Shown here piece by piece: positions 22,467-36,004 of a stretch of 64,000 nucleotides of DNA. The notes below the pieces were generated by a model that worked only from the letters and a program-made list of their open reading frames with translations, did no database searches and was not told the DNA's origin. Position 1 is the first letter of the stretch, and every line of letters begins with the position of its first letter. Source of the stretch: Gossypium raimondii (Eukaryota > Streptophyta > Magnoliopsida > Malvales > Malvaceae); contig NC_068569.1 in assembly GCF_025698545.1 (NCBI RefSeq), positions 2,418,001 to 2,482,000 of the forward strand, in the 5' to 3' direction. The position numbers and the translations under genes are program-made.

Positions 22467-25138
22467 AAATGAATACCAACTTTATAATGGTTAATATCGC
22501 AGAAGCATTTGATTTGAAAACGGGTTTTGATTTTGGGGTTTGGGGTGGGCAGGATATTGCACAGGTGAATGAGAATTGATTAAAGCTGTAAAGAGGCATT
22601 TCGGGTTAGTGTCATCTGTATATCTGTTATTATAGACATTCATTTCAGTTATTAATTGACAGGGTTGAGGCCAACTGTTGAGCATACATAATTCATGGCG
22701 TAGGCAGGTTGTCATCGCCCTGGCTTTACCAATTGACGGAGGTGAAATCCTTACTTTTCCCAAGAAATTCATTAGTCGACATCTTCTCATTCCATATTAT
22801 AAAATCAGGCTAGTAGTAATGTTGTCAGGTACACTATCCAGCTATCCAACGAGTTTAAATCCAGCATGGAGCAGCCTTTAAGAATCTCAAGTTTTGAGCA
22901 AAATATCTGCGGCTGCAGACTTGCAGTAGGGTTTCTCTTATCATCTCCCCGCCATTACTTTTTCATGAGAAAGATTGGTATTCTCCTTTTTAGTGATTTT
23001 ATGTTGGCTTTAAGCTAGTGGTGTGCAGCCCTCAAGACCTTTACATTTTCCGACTACTGGCTTGAACCAAAAGAAGCATCGTTGATGAGCTTGTGAGTGC
23101 AGATCTCTTTACAAATTTTGCCGGCTAAATTTAGTTTTGGATTCGATGAAAATGGTTAAACGTTTGCATGTTATTGTTGTCTCTGGTTCAGGAACCGAAA
23201 TTTAAAATTGGTCTCTGCCACTTCGTAATTACTTAGTTTTGAAATGATTCTAAATATTGGTGTATACAGGAATCTACCATGGGGGAATAACCCATGGGTC
23301 AGGAAAGGTGAAATCTAGACTTGGCCGGGCTGAGCTTGGAATAGATTTGACATTTGAGTCCAGTTTGGATTATTGTTTAATGAATAAAAATATTTTTAAA
23401 ATAAATTTATCAATAATTATTTTGGGTCTTTTGGGTTTTGGATGCGTAAATTTTTTTGTTAATTAAACCGTCTGGTCTAAATCCGCCTTATAATCAGGTG
23501 TAGTGCAGCCCATTGCCTTTAATTTTGGAACAAAGTCTGCATTCATTTTATAAGCATTAATTTGTTAAGATTATCCGTGAATTAGATCGGTGGAAAGTGA
23601 CATCAGAATCATCTACGGTCAACAAATATTTATAATGATAGGTGAATGGTTCCTCAAGCTCGGACACCATGATTCGAGAGTGACATGGCAATGGTATTGG
23701 GAGGTATGAATTACAGATAGGGCAAAGGCAGGCGCAGAGGTAGACCCATAAAACGATGATGGATGACACACTTGACTTTGAAAGCATCAATCATGAATCC
23801 ACTGTCGTTGCTTCAATTCAATGCCTTTACATCTCGGCCGTAGTTAGATGAAATAAAAGCATTTGAAGGAAAATGAACAAATTAATTTTATAATTTGATT
23901 AAGCTCTGTTATGTAATTAATTGCCATACCCGTAGATGATCAAATAAGCACATCCCCTGAATTTTGTTCTTGTTGATTAGTTGTGAAAGCCTAAAGTTGA
24001 TCGTGTATTGTTTCAATGATGATGCCTCAGAATGTCGCTTACCTTTAAGCTGGAAAGCTGTATCAGCAAATAGGCACCAATATATGTCTAATCAGCATAG
24101 CCTTGGTATGAATGCTTGCACAACTTTGCACTTGGTTTCAAACTGGATTAATTACAGTTGCTTCCACATTTAATTTTTGTATTCTATTACTTTAAAAAGG
24201 AAATTATCCTCTTGCCTATCATATTAAATATGGTGACAGCACCCTAAAAAAGATATGGTCACATTATTGTTTTAGGTCATTAAAGTTCCATGCGACCCGG
24301 TCATATTTTAATTAGGTTGTGATATTCGGTCATTGTTGCATAATTCAATTATAATCGAATTTATTTATCGGATTAGATTAATTCATCTAATTTATTGATC
24401 ATTAAAATTAGTATTTGATTTGTGCATTCCATTTCTTAGAAAAAGAAGAGTGCCCAAGGTGTAAGAGAGAAATGAATGATGTTTGAGTTTGGATAATATG
24501 AGGGCTCCGCCCTGCACTGTTTGGCGTATACTATCCCTCCTGCCAATTTGCTAATGTGTTTTAACTATCAAACAACGTGAGTTGTTTGGACTTGGACTAC
24601 CATTCATTGTATTTGTTGATATAGTTACAACTTAGTTTTTGACTGACCTGAAATGTGGAACAAAACAACAAAAACACTCATCTTCCATCAATATCGATTA
24701 AAGACCAATCCCTTTGGCTTTTAGACACGAAAACAAAGTAAAGAGATGCCTATCCATCCGCATCGGTTGGATGGATAAATGAACCAGTTTTTAAAACAAC
24801 AAAAGCATGTTAATCAATTGAAGTAAACAAGTCTACAAGTTTATCTTGTAGGTAGAATTCTTTTAGATTATAGTAATTTTTTAGTTTATCTTATGGATAT
24901 GTAAAAAGTTAATTAATAAAATATGTTGCAAGTAAATAAGAGGAGCAGATTAAGCCACGATCTTACTCTTTATTTTTCCTTTGCTAAAAAGGTCCAAACA
25001 ATAAATGAAATGCCTAGCAAATCTGACACTCGGTCTTCGGTGCCACTTGTACGGCTACCATCGTAACTGGTAGTTCTGAAATCTGAATGTGATGTTGCTA
25101 AGGTTTTCGGCTTTTGCCTCCACACCGCATCACTCCAT
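22467..25138. other. 3' UTR of C3H7 and intergenic DNA
   Basis: The first several hundred bases are less AT-rich and probably belong to the C3H7 3' UTR. At about 23270-23460 is a short segment resembling a dispersed repeat ('GGCCGGGCTGAGCTTGGAATAG', then 'TTTGGGTTTTGG'). Two short frames (minus 23557-23790; plus 23964-24173) show no family resemblance. No other gene was seen. Confidence 0.55.
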
Positions 25139-25512
25139 GACGTGGCACCATTCTATCGGTTGAATCCCACCTCATTGTCCCAACACAATGACTCCTTTTT
25201 TCCCAAAACGACATCGTTGGACCGACACGTGGCGACCATGCAGGGGAATAACCGAATGCTTGTCGTACTGTAACCTCAAGATCCTGTCCATACAACGGCT
25301 AGGAGATGCGATTGCACGGTAAAGATTTTCATCACAGAAAAAGAAAAGAACAAGGAGCTCACCGTTTGCTTTCCCTGTGCACCCACGTGCCACCGTCTTA
25401 TTGAAGGGGAACAATTGTAAATAAACCAAAATAAAAGGGTTTAGATTAGGTGGAGACAACGAAAGGATAGCTACAAATGGCAAAAAAGTGAGAAAAGCAA
25501 ATGAAACGTGGC
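25139..25512 (+). promoter_or_regulatory. ABRE/G-box cluster with an RY core upstream of the HSF gene
   Basis: Four ACGTG-core sites lie within 520 bp of the HSF start: ACGTGGC at 25140-25146, CACGTGGC at 25226-25233, CACGTGCC at 25384-25391 (palindromic G-box core) and ACGTGGC at 25506-25512. An RY core, CATGCA (25237-25242), lies four bases after the second. ABRE plus RY is the known signature of ABA/ABI3-driven seed promoters. Sites are seen directly; seed or ABA control of this gene is inferred. Confidence 0.6.
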
Positions 25513-25655
25513 GACTTATCCTTATGCTTTGGAGTTTAGAGTTAGACAGCCGATATCAGTGTCGTTAATTTCATTTGTTGCTGCCGTATCCACCTTAAAA
25601 ACCCCTCTAAAAAAAATAAATTGTACTTCTTCAAAAACAAAACGAAACGGTAAAC

Positions 25656-27104
25656 ATGGTGGTGCCTGACAATGGAGGCGGAGAAGGGTTATGTTTGAGT
25701 TACTCGACGGCGTTTTCGAAGAAAATGGGTGACGAGATTACTCAAATGGAGTCAAATAATATCCTTGTGAAGGAAGAGCCAATAGCTGAAAGTAGCGGAG
25801 AAGAAGATAATCAAGAAGCTTTGTTGATCAAAGCAGTTAAAGAGGAAGAAGAGGATGATGATGATGATGATGAAACCGGTGTCGTTGATGATATGATGAA
25901 CGGTGGGGATTGTAACAACGTCAGCAATAATGGTTCGTCTTCTTCCAGTTCATCTGTTGATTTGCCGAAACCTATGGAAGGATTGAACGAGTCGGGTCCT
26001 CCTCCGTTTTTGAAGAAAACATATGAGATGGTGGAGGATCCGGTAACCGACCCGATTGTTTCCTGGAGCATTAACCGCAATAGCTTCATCGTTTGGGATT
26101 CTTATAAGTTCTCAGAAGATCTCCTTCCTAAATATTTCAAGCACAAGAACTTCTCCAGTTTCATCCGCCAACTCAACACTTATGTAAGCACTTTTAACCC
26201 TTTTTTTATATATCAAAATTTCACTGGGCCTTTAAATTTTTATTTTTTTTTAACATTGAGTATATTCTTTTCTGGGATGTTTTAGGGGTTTAGAAAGATT
26301 GACTCAGATAGATGGGAATTTGCAAATGAGGAGTTTCAAAGAGGAAAGAAGCATTTGCTGAAAAACATTAAGAGAAGAAGTAGATATAATAGGCAACAAC
26401 AAGGTGGAGTGAATTGTGCTAATAATTCAACTAGTAATATTGGTTTAGAAGCTGAAGTTGAGATATTGAAGAAAGATCGGAGTATACTGCAACTGGAAGT
26501 CTTGAAACTGAGACAACAACAAGAAGAATCAAATCATCAGCTGAGTGCTGTTCATGAGCGGATTCGTTTTGCTGAGTGTAGGCAACAACAAATGTGCAAT
26601 TTCATTGCTAAAATAGCAAAGTATCCCAGTTTTATTCATCGATTGACTAAGAAAAGGAAGCAGCAAAATATAGAGATTGATGAAGGGGAGTTTAGCTTTA
26701 GCAAGAAAAGGAAGTTTCTTGAGACGCAAGTCACAAAGTGCTTGCCTGAGGCTATGGGGATGACCGACCTAAGTGTCAAGTGCAGGAACCAAGTTAATGA
26801 AGAGAGATTGAAATCAATACAAGCTGCTGAGATCTCAAAGCTTTCGCCTGATTATACGGAGAAGAACAACAACCAAACCCTTCACGATGAAAAGAGCAGT
26901 GAACCAGCAATGTCTTCTGTTTATGATGTTATGTCCGAAAATCTACTAGGGGAAAGCTCAGGTGTTGAGAATGCAACAAATGAAGAGCTATCATCAGTGA
27001 ATGATTCCAAGATCTATCTTGAGTTAGAGGATTTAATCAGCTGGAAGCAATGTAGCTGGGGTGGTTTTACAAGTGAGTTGGTGGAGCAAACTGGCTGTGT
27101 CTAA
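25656..27104 (+). CDS. HSFA9: Class A heat-shock transcription factor, HSFA9-like
   Basis: Two exons, 25656-26183 and 26286-27104, give 448 residues. The intron follows RQLNTY inside the DNA-binding domain, the position conserved in all plant HSFs. The domain spans about residues 117-207 ([56 protein letters not shown]). The HR-A/B coiled coil ([20 protein letters not shown]...) keeps the long class A spacing. Basic clusters KKRK near 300-330 are likely nuclear signals. The C-terminus [17 protein letters not shown] is an AHA-like activator motif, followed by LVEQTGCV, which resembles an export signal. The N-terminal extension is unusually long (about 116 residues) and acidic (poly-Asp, poly-Ser). 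Class A is firm. The HSFA9 assignment rests on domain resemblance and the ABRE/RY promoter and is less certain. A later start (M24) is possible. Confidence 0.85.
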
Positions 27105-28789
27105 CCTAGAGATCCACTCCTTACCAAAACAAAAGTATATATATACCTTATTTTATGTGTGCGTGTGTGTGTGTATGTTTTCATGGTTATAATATTATTT
27201 ATCCGATGTCTTATTAGGCTGCTATTGATTGCAGGAAGGTGAATGGTTGCTTTGGTTGCTGCCTTTCTTTCTTCATCTTCATCGATATACATGAACAAGG
27301 CTCTTCCATGATTATTTGTTGAAGGCAATTTGGAGCTGATGGCAACGAATGTTTCATTATAAACCAGTGAGAGTGTCATAGAATGTTCATATATAGCTTT
27401 CTGTATTGTCCTTTTCTTTTTCTTTTTTTCCTTTTTAAGGTTGTAAAAATTTCTACACTATACTCTGTAAATACAAACAATCTACTCTTTTTCTCATCTA
27501 CACTTGAAATTTTACCATATTCTGCTACTTCAGTTCAGGTTAAAATCATGGTGTTTACGTATGTGAATGGCAGGAAATCGTATCTTGATTCCATTTTTTT
27601 AATTAAAAAAAGCAAAATTCATATTACTTGACTATATGTAGTTTGCACCTAAAAGCTTTTTTGATCGTGATTATGGGATTCGGGCGTTTGTGGTGGTGGT
27701 TGAATTTTATTTGATCCTGGAATAATCATCAAAAGTAGGATGCAAGTTGAATTTTATTAATGTTCATGATTTGATTTGATGCTTGCCTAGCAGGTTCAAA
27801 GGACAATGATATGAGGTAAAAGTAATGCCACGCCAGTGATTGTGATTAATAGCGATTTTAGGTAAGATTTGCCTCATTGGGAAAGGAAAGAAAGTGGTTC
27901 AACAGATGACGCAATTTGTTTCCTACAGAAGCAAATTTGATATCCAATATTATTAAATAATCATAAATAGACCCCACTAACAGAAGCACCGGATTTTATC
28001 TACTTCAGCCTCCCCCAAGTGGATCGAGTACGGAGCCTCCAACCTACGGGCCATTCTTCCTCTTCAATAAGTAATTATAATTTTTGTGAAAAAATTATAA
28101 AATATGATTGATTTATTTAAACTTTTCAATTAAGTTACTTTATTTTTAAAATCGTTGTTGTATGATTTTTTTTGTAAAAGTTTTTGTTTCTTTTCTTTTT
28201 TATAGTTTAATTTTTTTTATTAAATAATTTTAAACGTCACAAATTTATAAATCAAAATTCAAATTATTTTTTTCTATAATCTTCAACGTTGGTCGTTAGA
28301 TTAGCTTGGATCTAATGTATATTATTTTATTCGTAGAAGGATGTTGATTCATCGTACTGATTGTTGAATTGTCACTTGGAACTCACTAATGAGCTTTTAA
28401 AAAGAAAACTTAACAACTTAACGACTTAAATTAAAACTTTTGAAATTGAATAACCAAAGCGTAAACATTTAGTCACATTACGTGTAATTCACCCTAACTT
28501 TTTTTTATATATTTAAAAGCTTGGGTATCGCTTAAAGTCTAAAGTTTAGGTTTCAATTTAAGTAAATCTGTTAGTTGTTTTTATATTTAATTTGATTATT
28601 AATTAATCTGAATCAATTAGTTATTGAATTAATTATTTAATTCAATGGTTGTAATCATCGGAGAAATTAGGCGAATATGTCATTTTTAAAACAAATTTAG
28701 TAAATTAGGTCAGGATTTTTCAAATTTAGAAAAATAGATCAATTTTTGTGAGAGAAATTAAAAACGCTTGCATTTTTTTTTTGTGAAAG
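27105..28789. other. 3' flank of the HSF gene and intergenic DNA
   Basis: 3' UTR of the HSF gene, then AT-rich sequence without supported genes. A short GT-rich run lies near 27158-27176. Confidence 0.55.
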
Positions 28790-29110
28790 AAAATAAAATA
28801 ATACAAGCTAAATCATCAAAGGAGCATCACAAATAATCTTAAGCCTAGACTTCTAGTGTGAACAATCTTGACTAGGCTATCCGCAATTAGATTACTTTCA
28901 CTGCTCCAGCTTTTTAAGCGTCTAATGAATTCTTCTAATAATGGTAGAATTGGAGATTCTCGTATCATCTTCCATGATAGCTTTAATAGCTTCAATACTA
29001 TCAGTTTGAATAAGGACCTTTTGGAAACACCTATCTACTGCAAGATTCAGCCTATCCAAAACCCCTCAGAGCTCTGCCTCCAAAACTGAACAATTACCCA
29101 AATATCTTGC
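28790..29110 (-). pseudogene. LINE-type RNase H (RVT_3) relic
   Basis: On the minus strand the sequence reads GNCSVLEAELWGVLDRLNLA, then VDRCFQKVLIQTDSIEAIKA, then STIIRRIH, NLIADSLVKIVH and RSLGLRLF. These are the second half of the RVT_3 RNase H fold: the AELWG helix, the QTDS-E acidic motif and the final 'ADSLAK' histidine/aspartate block. In-frame stops after RRIH and within the following helix, plus loss of the N-terminal half, make it a dead fragment. It is a different copy from the one at 7665-7966, matching a different part of the domain. Confidence 0.7.
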
Positions 29111-29243
29111 GAACCCTATAATTCACTCTCCCTCCTACGTCAACTGAAAACACTTACTGCAAGAGGCGCATTTTCAACTTCTCTCTTTTGCCACATAATT
29201 GTTTTAGCTTTTTTTTAATTAAATTTTTTTATTAATTTTTAAA

Positions 29244-29551
29244 GGGATAAATATCAAAATTATAAATGAACTTTGATTTGATTTAGTTTTCACAAATCAC
29301 TAACACCATTATTGAATTAGCATCATTTTAGTTGATATATTGTATACACAAATAATATATTAATCTAGTATAAAATAAATGTAGTTATTTATTTTTTTAG
29401 ACGTGCAAAATTGAATCAAAATCAATATTTCATATATATATACATATATAACCCCAGATCAAGTTTAATAGGTATAACTGTACCAAATTAAAGTTCATGT
29501 ATCAAATTACACATTAATATGAAGTTCATATATAAATTTATCATTTATCCC
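29244..29551. mobile_element. MITE, 308 bp, with 9-bp target duplication
   Basis: The left end GGGATAAATATCAAAATTAT and the reverse complement of the right end GGGATAAATGATAAATTTAT form terminal inverted repeats, continuing through ATGAACTT on both sides. Flanks are ATTTTTAAA (29235-29243) and ATTTTTAAT (29552-29560), an 8/9 match, suggesting a Mutator-type 9-bp duplication. No coding capacity. It is related to the element at 40676-40974. Confidence 0.7.
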
Positions 29552-29560
29552 ATTTTTAAT

Positions 29561-32500
29561 CAAATCATTTGAATAGATTGGGTTCAAGGTTGATATGGCA
29601 GACTCCTTCTGCAGAAAGTATTTTCAGGTAAAATGGGATAGAAACATTTTGTGCAAGAGGTGTTTAATTTACTAAATTCATTTGTAAAATGTATTAAGTT
29701 TGAATTGAAAGAGAGCATTGGCCCGGTGGATGGAGTGAGTTTACTATAAGGCCTTTTTTAATTCTGGGCTTTGGGAATTGTTTGGTTTCAGCAACTTGTA
29801 ATCATCGGGGTGGGTATAGTCATAGATTTATTTTCCGACGCCCAAATTACTACTTCTATGGTTCCCAAAGGAGAATTACTTGTCAAAACATTAACAGAGT
29901 TTTACAATATTTTCTACTTTGTTCTTTATTTATTAAAATGCATTTCTAGTAGTAACCAAATCCTACTCTATAGGAGTTGGATGAATAATCTTTCAATGAG
30001 TGCAATAAAACCCTGCGTTACATTGTTAAATCAATAAGTTCCCTATTCATATTGATTGGGTCAACATTAAATAATAACCAAAAAAGGAAATCAAATTTCG
30101 TCTTTTCATTTTTATTCAATGTTTCTCCTTTTTTTTTTTTTATTAAAACAAAATCCAAAAGCAGCTTTAGTTTATCAGCTAACACTCCCGTGGAGGCGGC
30201 TATTTGGATCATTCCAACTACAAAAATATTTTAGGGTAAATTACACTAACAGTCACCCAATTTTAAGGTAGTTGACAAAATAATCACTTAGATTTCAATT
30301 CAGTCACTTAACTTTCAAAAAATAACAAAACAGTCGCCACTAACCATTTTTCGTTACAGACTTAATAGAGCTACCATTTTCCATCCTCCTATCACTGCTC
30401 TCCCATCCTTCTCCCTACTCTGATTCTCCATCTCCCCTTCTTCTCCACCATCCCTCCTCCTACTCTGATTCTTTCCCTCTCCCCCACCATCCCTTTGTTA
30501 TCCCTCTTCCCCTAATCCAAAAATAATTTTAATAAGAATTATCTCATACATTGTTTATAAAGATTTTTATATATTTTATAAATAGGTTCATAGAGTATAA
30601 TAAGAAATTTAAACGGAACATTTGTCACTACTTCAATTTACTTATGTGGTTTAAAGACATTCACGACTGTGCGTTGAATAATTACTCAATTTTAATATAT
30701 TCGTATATGGATTATATTTGGGATACTAACAATGTATTTTTTTATTCTACAAATATCTTTAAAAAATATTTTCTACATTTCTATAAAACATTTGTTAATA
30801 ATATATTAACTTTGTCTATAAAGTCTAAAAACTCTAATAACGATATGTTAAATATTATTCTCTTGTATATTTATATTGTTTTGTATTATACTTAAATATA
30901 TCATAGTTTATGCTGGCGGGCTAATTGTTTAGCAGTCAGAGTGGGGTTTACACAAAGTTTTGGTCTTGATGTTACAATATTTTGTATCATAAGTTAGGGA
31001 TGTTCAAACGATTAACCGAATCGAACTAGTATTAATTAATTTTTTTAATGCTTTAAATGTTAACCGATCAGAATTTTTTCAAAAAAAAACCGAACCATTA
31101 ATAGCCTAATACATATAATATATAATATTATTTATTAAATTTAATTAATTATTTGGTTTCGAACCGATTTAACCGTTAACCGAAATTTAAAAAACCTTTA
31201 ACCGGCCACTGACAGAACTAGATCGATTAACCGAATTAAATCAATTCAGTCGATTAAATCGATTTTAACCAAAATTTAAAAACCCCAACCATAATTTCCT
31301 GGCCCCTTCCCCCTGTTATTAAAGTCCCGGCCCCCAACTCACCTAACGAATAAAAAGCATTTTAGGTTTATAATAATAAATTCAGAAGAAAACACATTTA
31401 ATACTAAACTAAATAACAACAAATGACAAAATTCTTCGTACTAGGTGCAGTTTCGTAATCACTGTATCAATTTCTAAACCATAATGTTTATCGATAAAAA
31501 ATCAGAGTCTTAAAATAGCACTGATAAAAAAATCAGATTAGAATTTTGTTTAATTTCAAGTTTTTTATTTACAATAACAAGACAAATTTCAAATAATAAA
31601 CACGACTAATACAACTCAAATTTAGGCCATACCTAAAGTAGTAAACACCCTAATCATCAAGTCATCACATGAATTATCTATTTTAAACTCACAATTTCAA
31701 GCATTATTTATATGTATACACCCAGTACTTAATTGTAAGTATAATTATCTGTCTATTCCGGCATCTACTAAAGAATATATATAGGATTGTTTGACATAAT
31801 AAATATTTAAATACGTGTATGATTGTGAATTTTGTAATTTTAATTCAATTTTCATTATAATTGTTGATATAATTTTAATTTTTAAATAAATTAATGAATA
31901 GTGTACATTATAAATTTAAGTTGAAATATCGTGAAATTTTAATTAGATTTATTTTAAATATTTTTACAGTTTTAATATAATTTTATTCGAATTAAGACAG
32001 CATTTAGATAAAATTCTCTAATAATACTAACTTTAAAATTCAAACTTAATTTAAATGTCTGGGATGAAGTTGGACTTCTATTTCTTCCACTTACTTGATT
32101 GTGAAATAGGCTTTTATTGCAATAAAAATATATCTAAATTAAAATAATAAAACTTTTTATTTATTATAAATAATTAAACTAAAAGATTCACAAATAACGA
32201 AAGAATCTTATAATAAATAATTCCAATCCGAAAATTTGTTTATAGCAAATTGTATATTATAAGAATATAGTAAAATATTAAATAAATAAATAAATTTAAA
32301 AAATAATAATAATTTTAAAATTTTTGTAAAATAACTACTAAATATTAAACCATTTTATATTACTTTAATATTTTTTTATAACATGTAATCATGTTAATTC
32401 AACATGCCTAGTCTATGCAAAAGGATCAGTACTGTTTTTCTTTTTCCTTTTTTTTTCCTGTAGAAAAAGCAAAAGGCCTAATTGTTGACGCATAATTTTT

Positions 32501-35500
32501 TGGTCTAGTCTTTTGATGCTACATTTTTCTCGAGAATAATTTCGTGGCTGCTTCTTAAAGGCCCCCCCTCTCACTCAGCTGAAAGGTTTTTTTTTTTTTT
32601 TTTTACTTTAATAATAAAAAATAATTATTATAAAAAGGAAACATACTGTAGATTATTATATAAATAATACAAAATATAAATTGGAAATCTAATCAACAAC
32701 TTGATCTAAAAATCTTAATTACAGTAGCTGCCACCGATGTTACGGCACCACTTTAATTTTAAAAAATATTTTTACTATATTTGTTAAGTATTTAAAAGAA
32801 ATTTATATTTTTTGTGTTGTTTAACAATGTAATGACATCACTTAAAAATACTTTTTTATCAAAATGAATATCTCATATTTAGACAAGACATATTAGTAAC
32901 ACCTAAATTTATTGTACAAAAAATATTATTCATAAAAATAATCTACAGTATACTTCATTTTCGTAATTACTCCAGACATATTAGTGACACCTAAATTTCT
33001 TATAAAATAAATCCACAAGTATACTTCATTTTCGTAATTATTCTTTTATTACAAAAATAATACGAATACGAAACTAAAAATATTTCAGAAGATTCTTCTA
33101 CCTGGCCAAATTAATAGCCACTTGTTCACTGCATTTATAACACTAAGCTATAACGTTTTCTCTCTTTACATATGACTATTGATTTGGTAACACTAAGCTA
33201 TAATAAAATTTTTGATTGAAACTGTCATTTTCAAAATTTAATATTTTTATTTTAAAATGACATTTTTAAATATTAAGATTAAAAATAAGCAAAATAAGAT
33301 ATTTTGTTTACAAAGGTTAAAATGAAAATCACATGTAAATGTGAAAAAAGCACACGTGTTGCAAGTTTGCTCTATTTAACACGCGTCAAAGTCTATAAGC
33401 TATGAAGCCAAGACCACACAGTGACCGTGGAAACAGCGTTAGAAATGATGGTACAAAATTTGACATCCCTAATTTTAATTCATTCATGCTACAATAACTT
33501 CTAATATTATTTTAATATGAAATTATAGTACCAATATTACAATACTTCTCTTTTTTTACATTCTTTTTATTTTGTAAAATTTCATTTAAAATATATTGGA
33601 TTATGTTGTTGACTCTAATTAATCCTTATGTTTCTTTTATGCTGTATATTATACATAATTTGGATTGTAAGTATAATTTTATTTGCATGTAAATATATAT
33701 ATATTAGTAAGACGAGAGGAAAAAAGCAAAGAAAAGGTGGTTCAAAAGGATGGTTTAATACCCAAGGCGGTGATTGGTAAATTGTGGAGTTCAAATCCCA
33801 ATCAATTCAAAGACTAAAAGGCGATCTTGATTTTTGAGTTTTGACCAATGCATTTAGTTTGATTTTGACTGGCTTTTCAGAGTTTCCCAGCCATATAAAA
33901 TTAATTTTGTTTACAGATAAGGAAAAATAATTATGTAAAAATATATTAATAAAATAGGTTATGCAGGGATGAAGCTTAGGTTTTGAGTTCGGGTTTGACA
34001 TTTTTTATTTGGAATAGATTTAGGTAAAAATTTAAGTTTGTTTTCAATCCAACCTCTAAAATCTTACATTGATTTGATCCAAATTTGGCTCGACTTTAGC
34101 TTATGATCAGGTTTAGTCAAAACCTCCTTTAGAGAAAAAGACCCGATTCAAATAACTTACTATACTATAACACATGTCTAAGCTCTAAAGATTATTTTAA
34201 TAGTTTACCCTAAAATATGAAACAAACTTATAATCATATTTATTAGGTTTTAAATAAAAAGCTTTGTAATCATTTTTATTTAATTTTACATTTACTCACA
34301 TTTTATATTTGTATTCAAAGATTATTGATATAAGCATAAATTTTCGGAAAAAGGAAAAGCATTATCCATTCTAACAAGCAAACTGCGTAGCAGCCATGCT
34401 AGTTGTTATCCTATTGTTTATATTTTAATTAAACTTGCTGATCAATTAGTAGATACATTTAGTCAACGAGAATGTTCTGTTTGCTCATCAGACTGTCAAT
34501 TGTAATTTAAAAAATGATTACATTTTAATCCTTTTCTAACATACCAAACTTCAGAATTTGTGAAATATATTTTGTTTAAATCCCACCAAAACTATTATCA
34601 CATCACATCATCGCCCCATTAATGTTAGTTAAGATATAAATAAATATTATTTTTGAGCCATTACAATCCAACTTTAACAAAAAATTATTTTCGCCGCTCT
34701 TTAATAGTTACTTTTTTTTCAAATTACTTCTAAAAATTAAAATATAATTTTCTAAATGATTTTTAATTTTAAATTTTAAAAATTAATTAATTATTGAAAT
34801 GACAATTAGCGTGCATGTAATATTAGCAAGTAAATAAAAGTTAATTCTTTCTATCTATTTTGGAATAATTTAATAAATATTACAAATTTAATAACAAAAA
34901 GAAGTAAAAAATTAAATAGAAAGTTAAAATGATTTTTTTGTAAAGTTAAAAGATTAAGGGTGAGTTGAGATGGGCGGTGCGTTTACCTGCGGTTAGTGTA
35001 AAAACAGCGGTGGCGGTGAGATTAAATACTGTAGCGTGAGAGAAAAAGTAAGCTAAACATACCGCACCGCACCGAATCGCCCATCCAAACCCACCTAAGT
35101 AAATAATTATGTTTATTTTGAATGAAAATGATATTTAATTTAAAAGTAAAAATTTTCCCAAATTCAATAAACACGAAAAAAGAATTTGGTAAATTTAAAA
35201 GCCATCTTTCAGAGGAAAACTTTGGGATTGGCAAGAAAATGAAGTCAAGAAAAGTGGTGGGGAAAAATGAATGCGTAGGTGATGGGTGACCGCAGCAATG
35301 GGCAAACAACAAGAACGGTGCAGATAGAAAATGGAAAAAGAAAAAAAGTTTGAAGCACAAGGCAAAAGGAAGGCGCGTGTATGACCAAACACTCGTTGAC
35401 TGTCATTAAACACACAGAGAGACACAAAGAAATCCCAGTGTGTTCAGATATTCCTGAAATAGTTTCCATGTAATTTTCATGGAAACTTTCTTTTTTTTAC

Positions 35501-36000
35501 CCGCTTACTTTTCTTGACCAATTTCTCCTTTCTTAGTAATTCCTATATCTGTTATAAAATATAAAAATTTCCAAATTCAATTTTTTTCCAATCTCTAGGT
35601 TCCAGGAAGGAAAGGAGGGAGTGACCTTTACAATTTTACTCCTTCGCAAATTTTTTGCTTAAAAAAATCCAACATTTCAAAGCTTTGAATTCATCAAACC
35701 CACGAGACTTTTAAAAACCGTTGAATAGACCCATCTATTTTCTAAATCCCATCTCAGTTTAGAGTTTCAAGATTTCAAGGGCTGACGTGCCCATTTTATT
35801 TGGTAGGATTGGTACGTATTTGAAGGTTTAGTTTGACTTCATTCCTCTTTTACTCATATATAAGAGAGAAGGCAGTCAGATTCTGGGAATCATATATTTT
35901 TATCAACTCCAAAGGGGTTTTATATTTTCCTTAGATATTGCATTTCTCTGAGAAAGAGAGGGAAAGGAACACATCTCAAGTCTTATTAAGGAATAAGGAT
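29561..36000. other. Gene-poor AT-rich intergenic region
   Basis: Six kilobases with no supported gene. Contents seen: a common repeat-like segment starting GGGTAAATTACACTAACAGTC (about 30235-30400); an AT-rich 114-codon frame of unknown nature (30551-30895); 'AACCGAATCGAAC'-type repeat words (about 30990-31290); an imperfect tandem pair (32886-33050); poly-T near 32587; and several long A/T runs. From about 35450 the sequence becomes the IQM promoter and leader. Confidence 0.5.
32886..33050. repeat. Imperfect tandem repeat, about 1.9 copies of an 80-90 bp unit
   Basis: GACATATTAGTAACACCTAAATTT... and GACATATTAGTGACACCTAAATTT... each lead to TATACTTCATTTTCGTAATTA. The second copy is shortened in its middle. 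Confidence 0.75.
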
Positions 36001-36004
36001 TCAG

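Noticed and set aside
23557-23790. Minus-strand 77-codon frame with a signal-like N-terminus
   Set aside because: No cysteine pattern or family signature, and no support from splice or promoter context.
35022-35469. Three overlapping minus-strand frames
   Set aside because: They share no homology and lie in the likely promoter region of the IQM gene.
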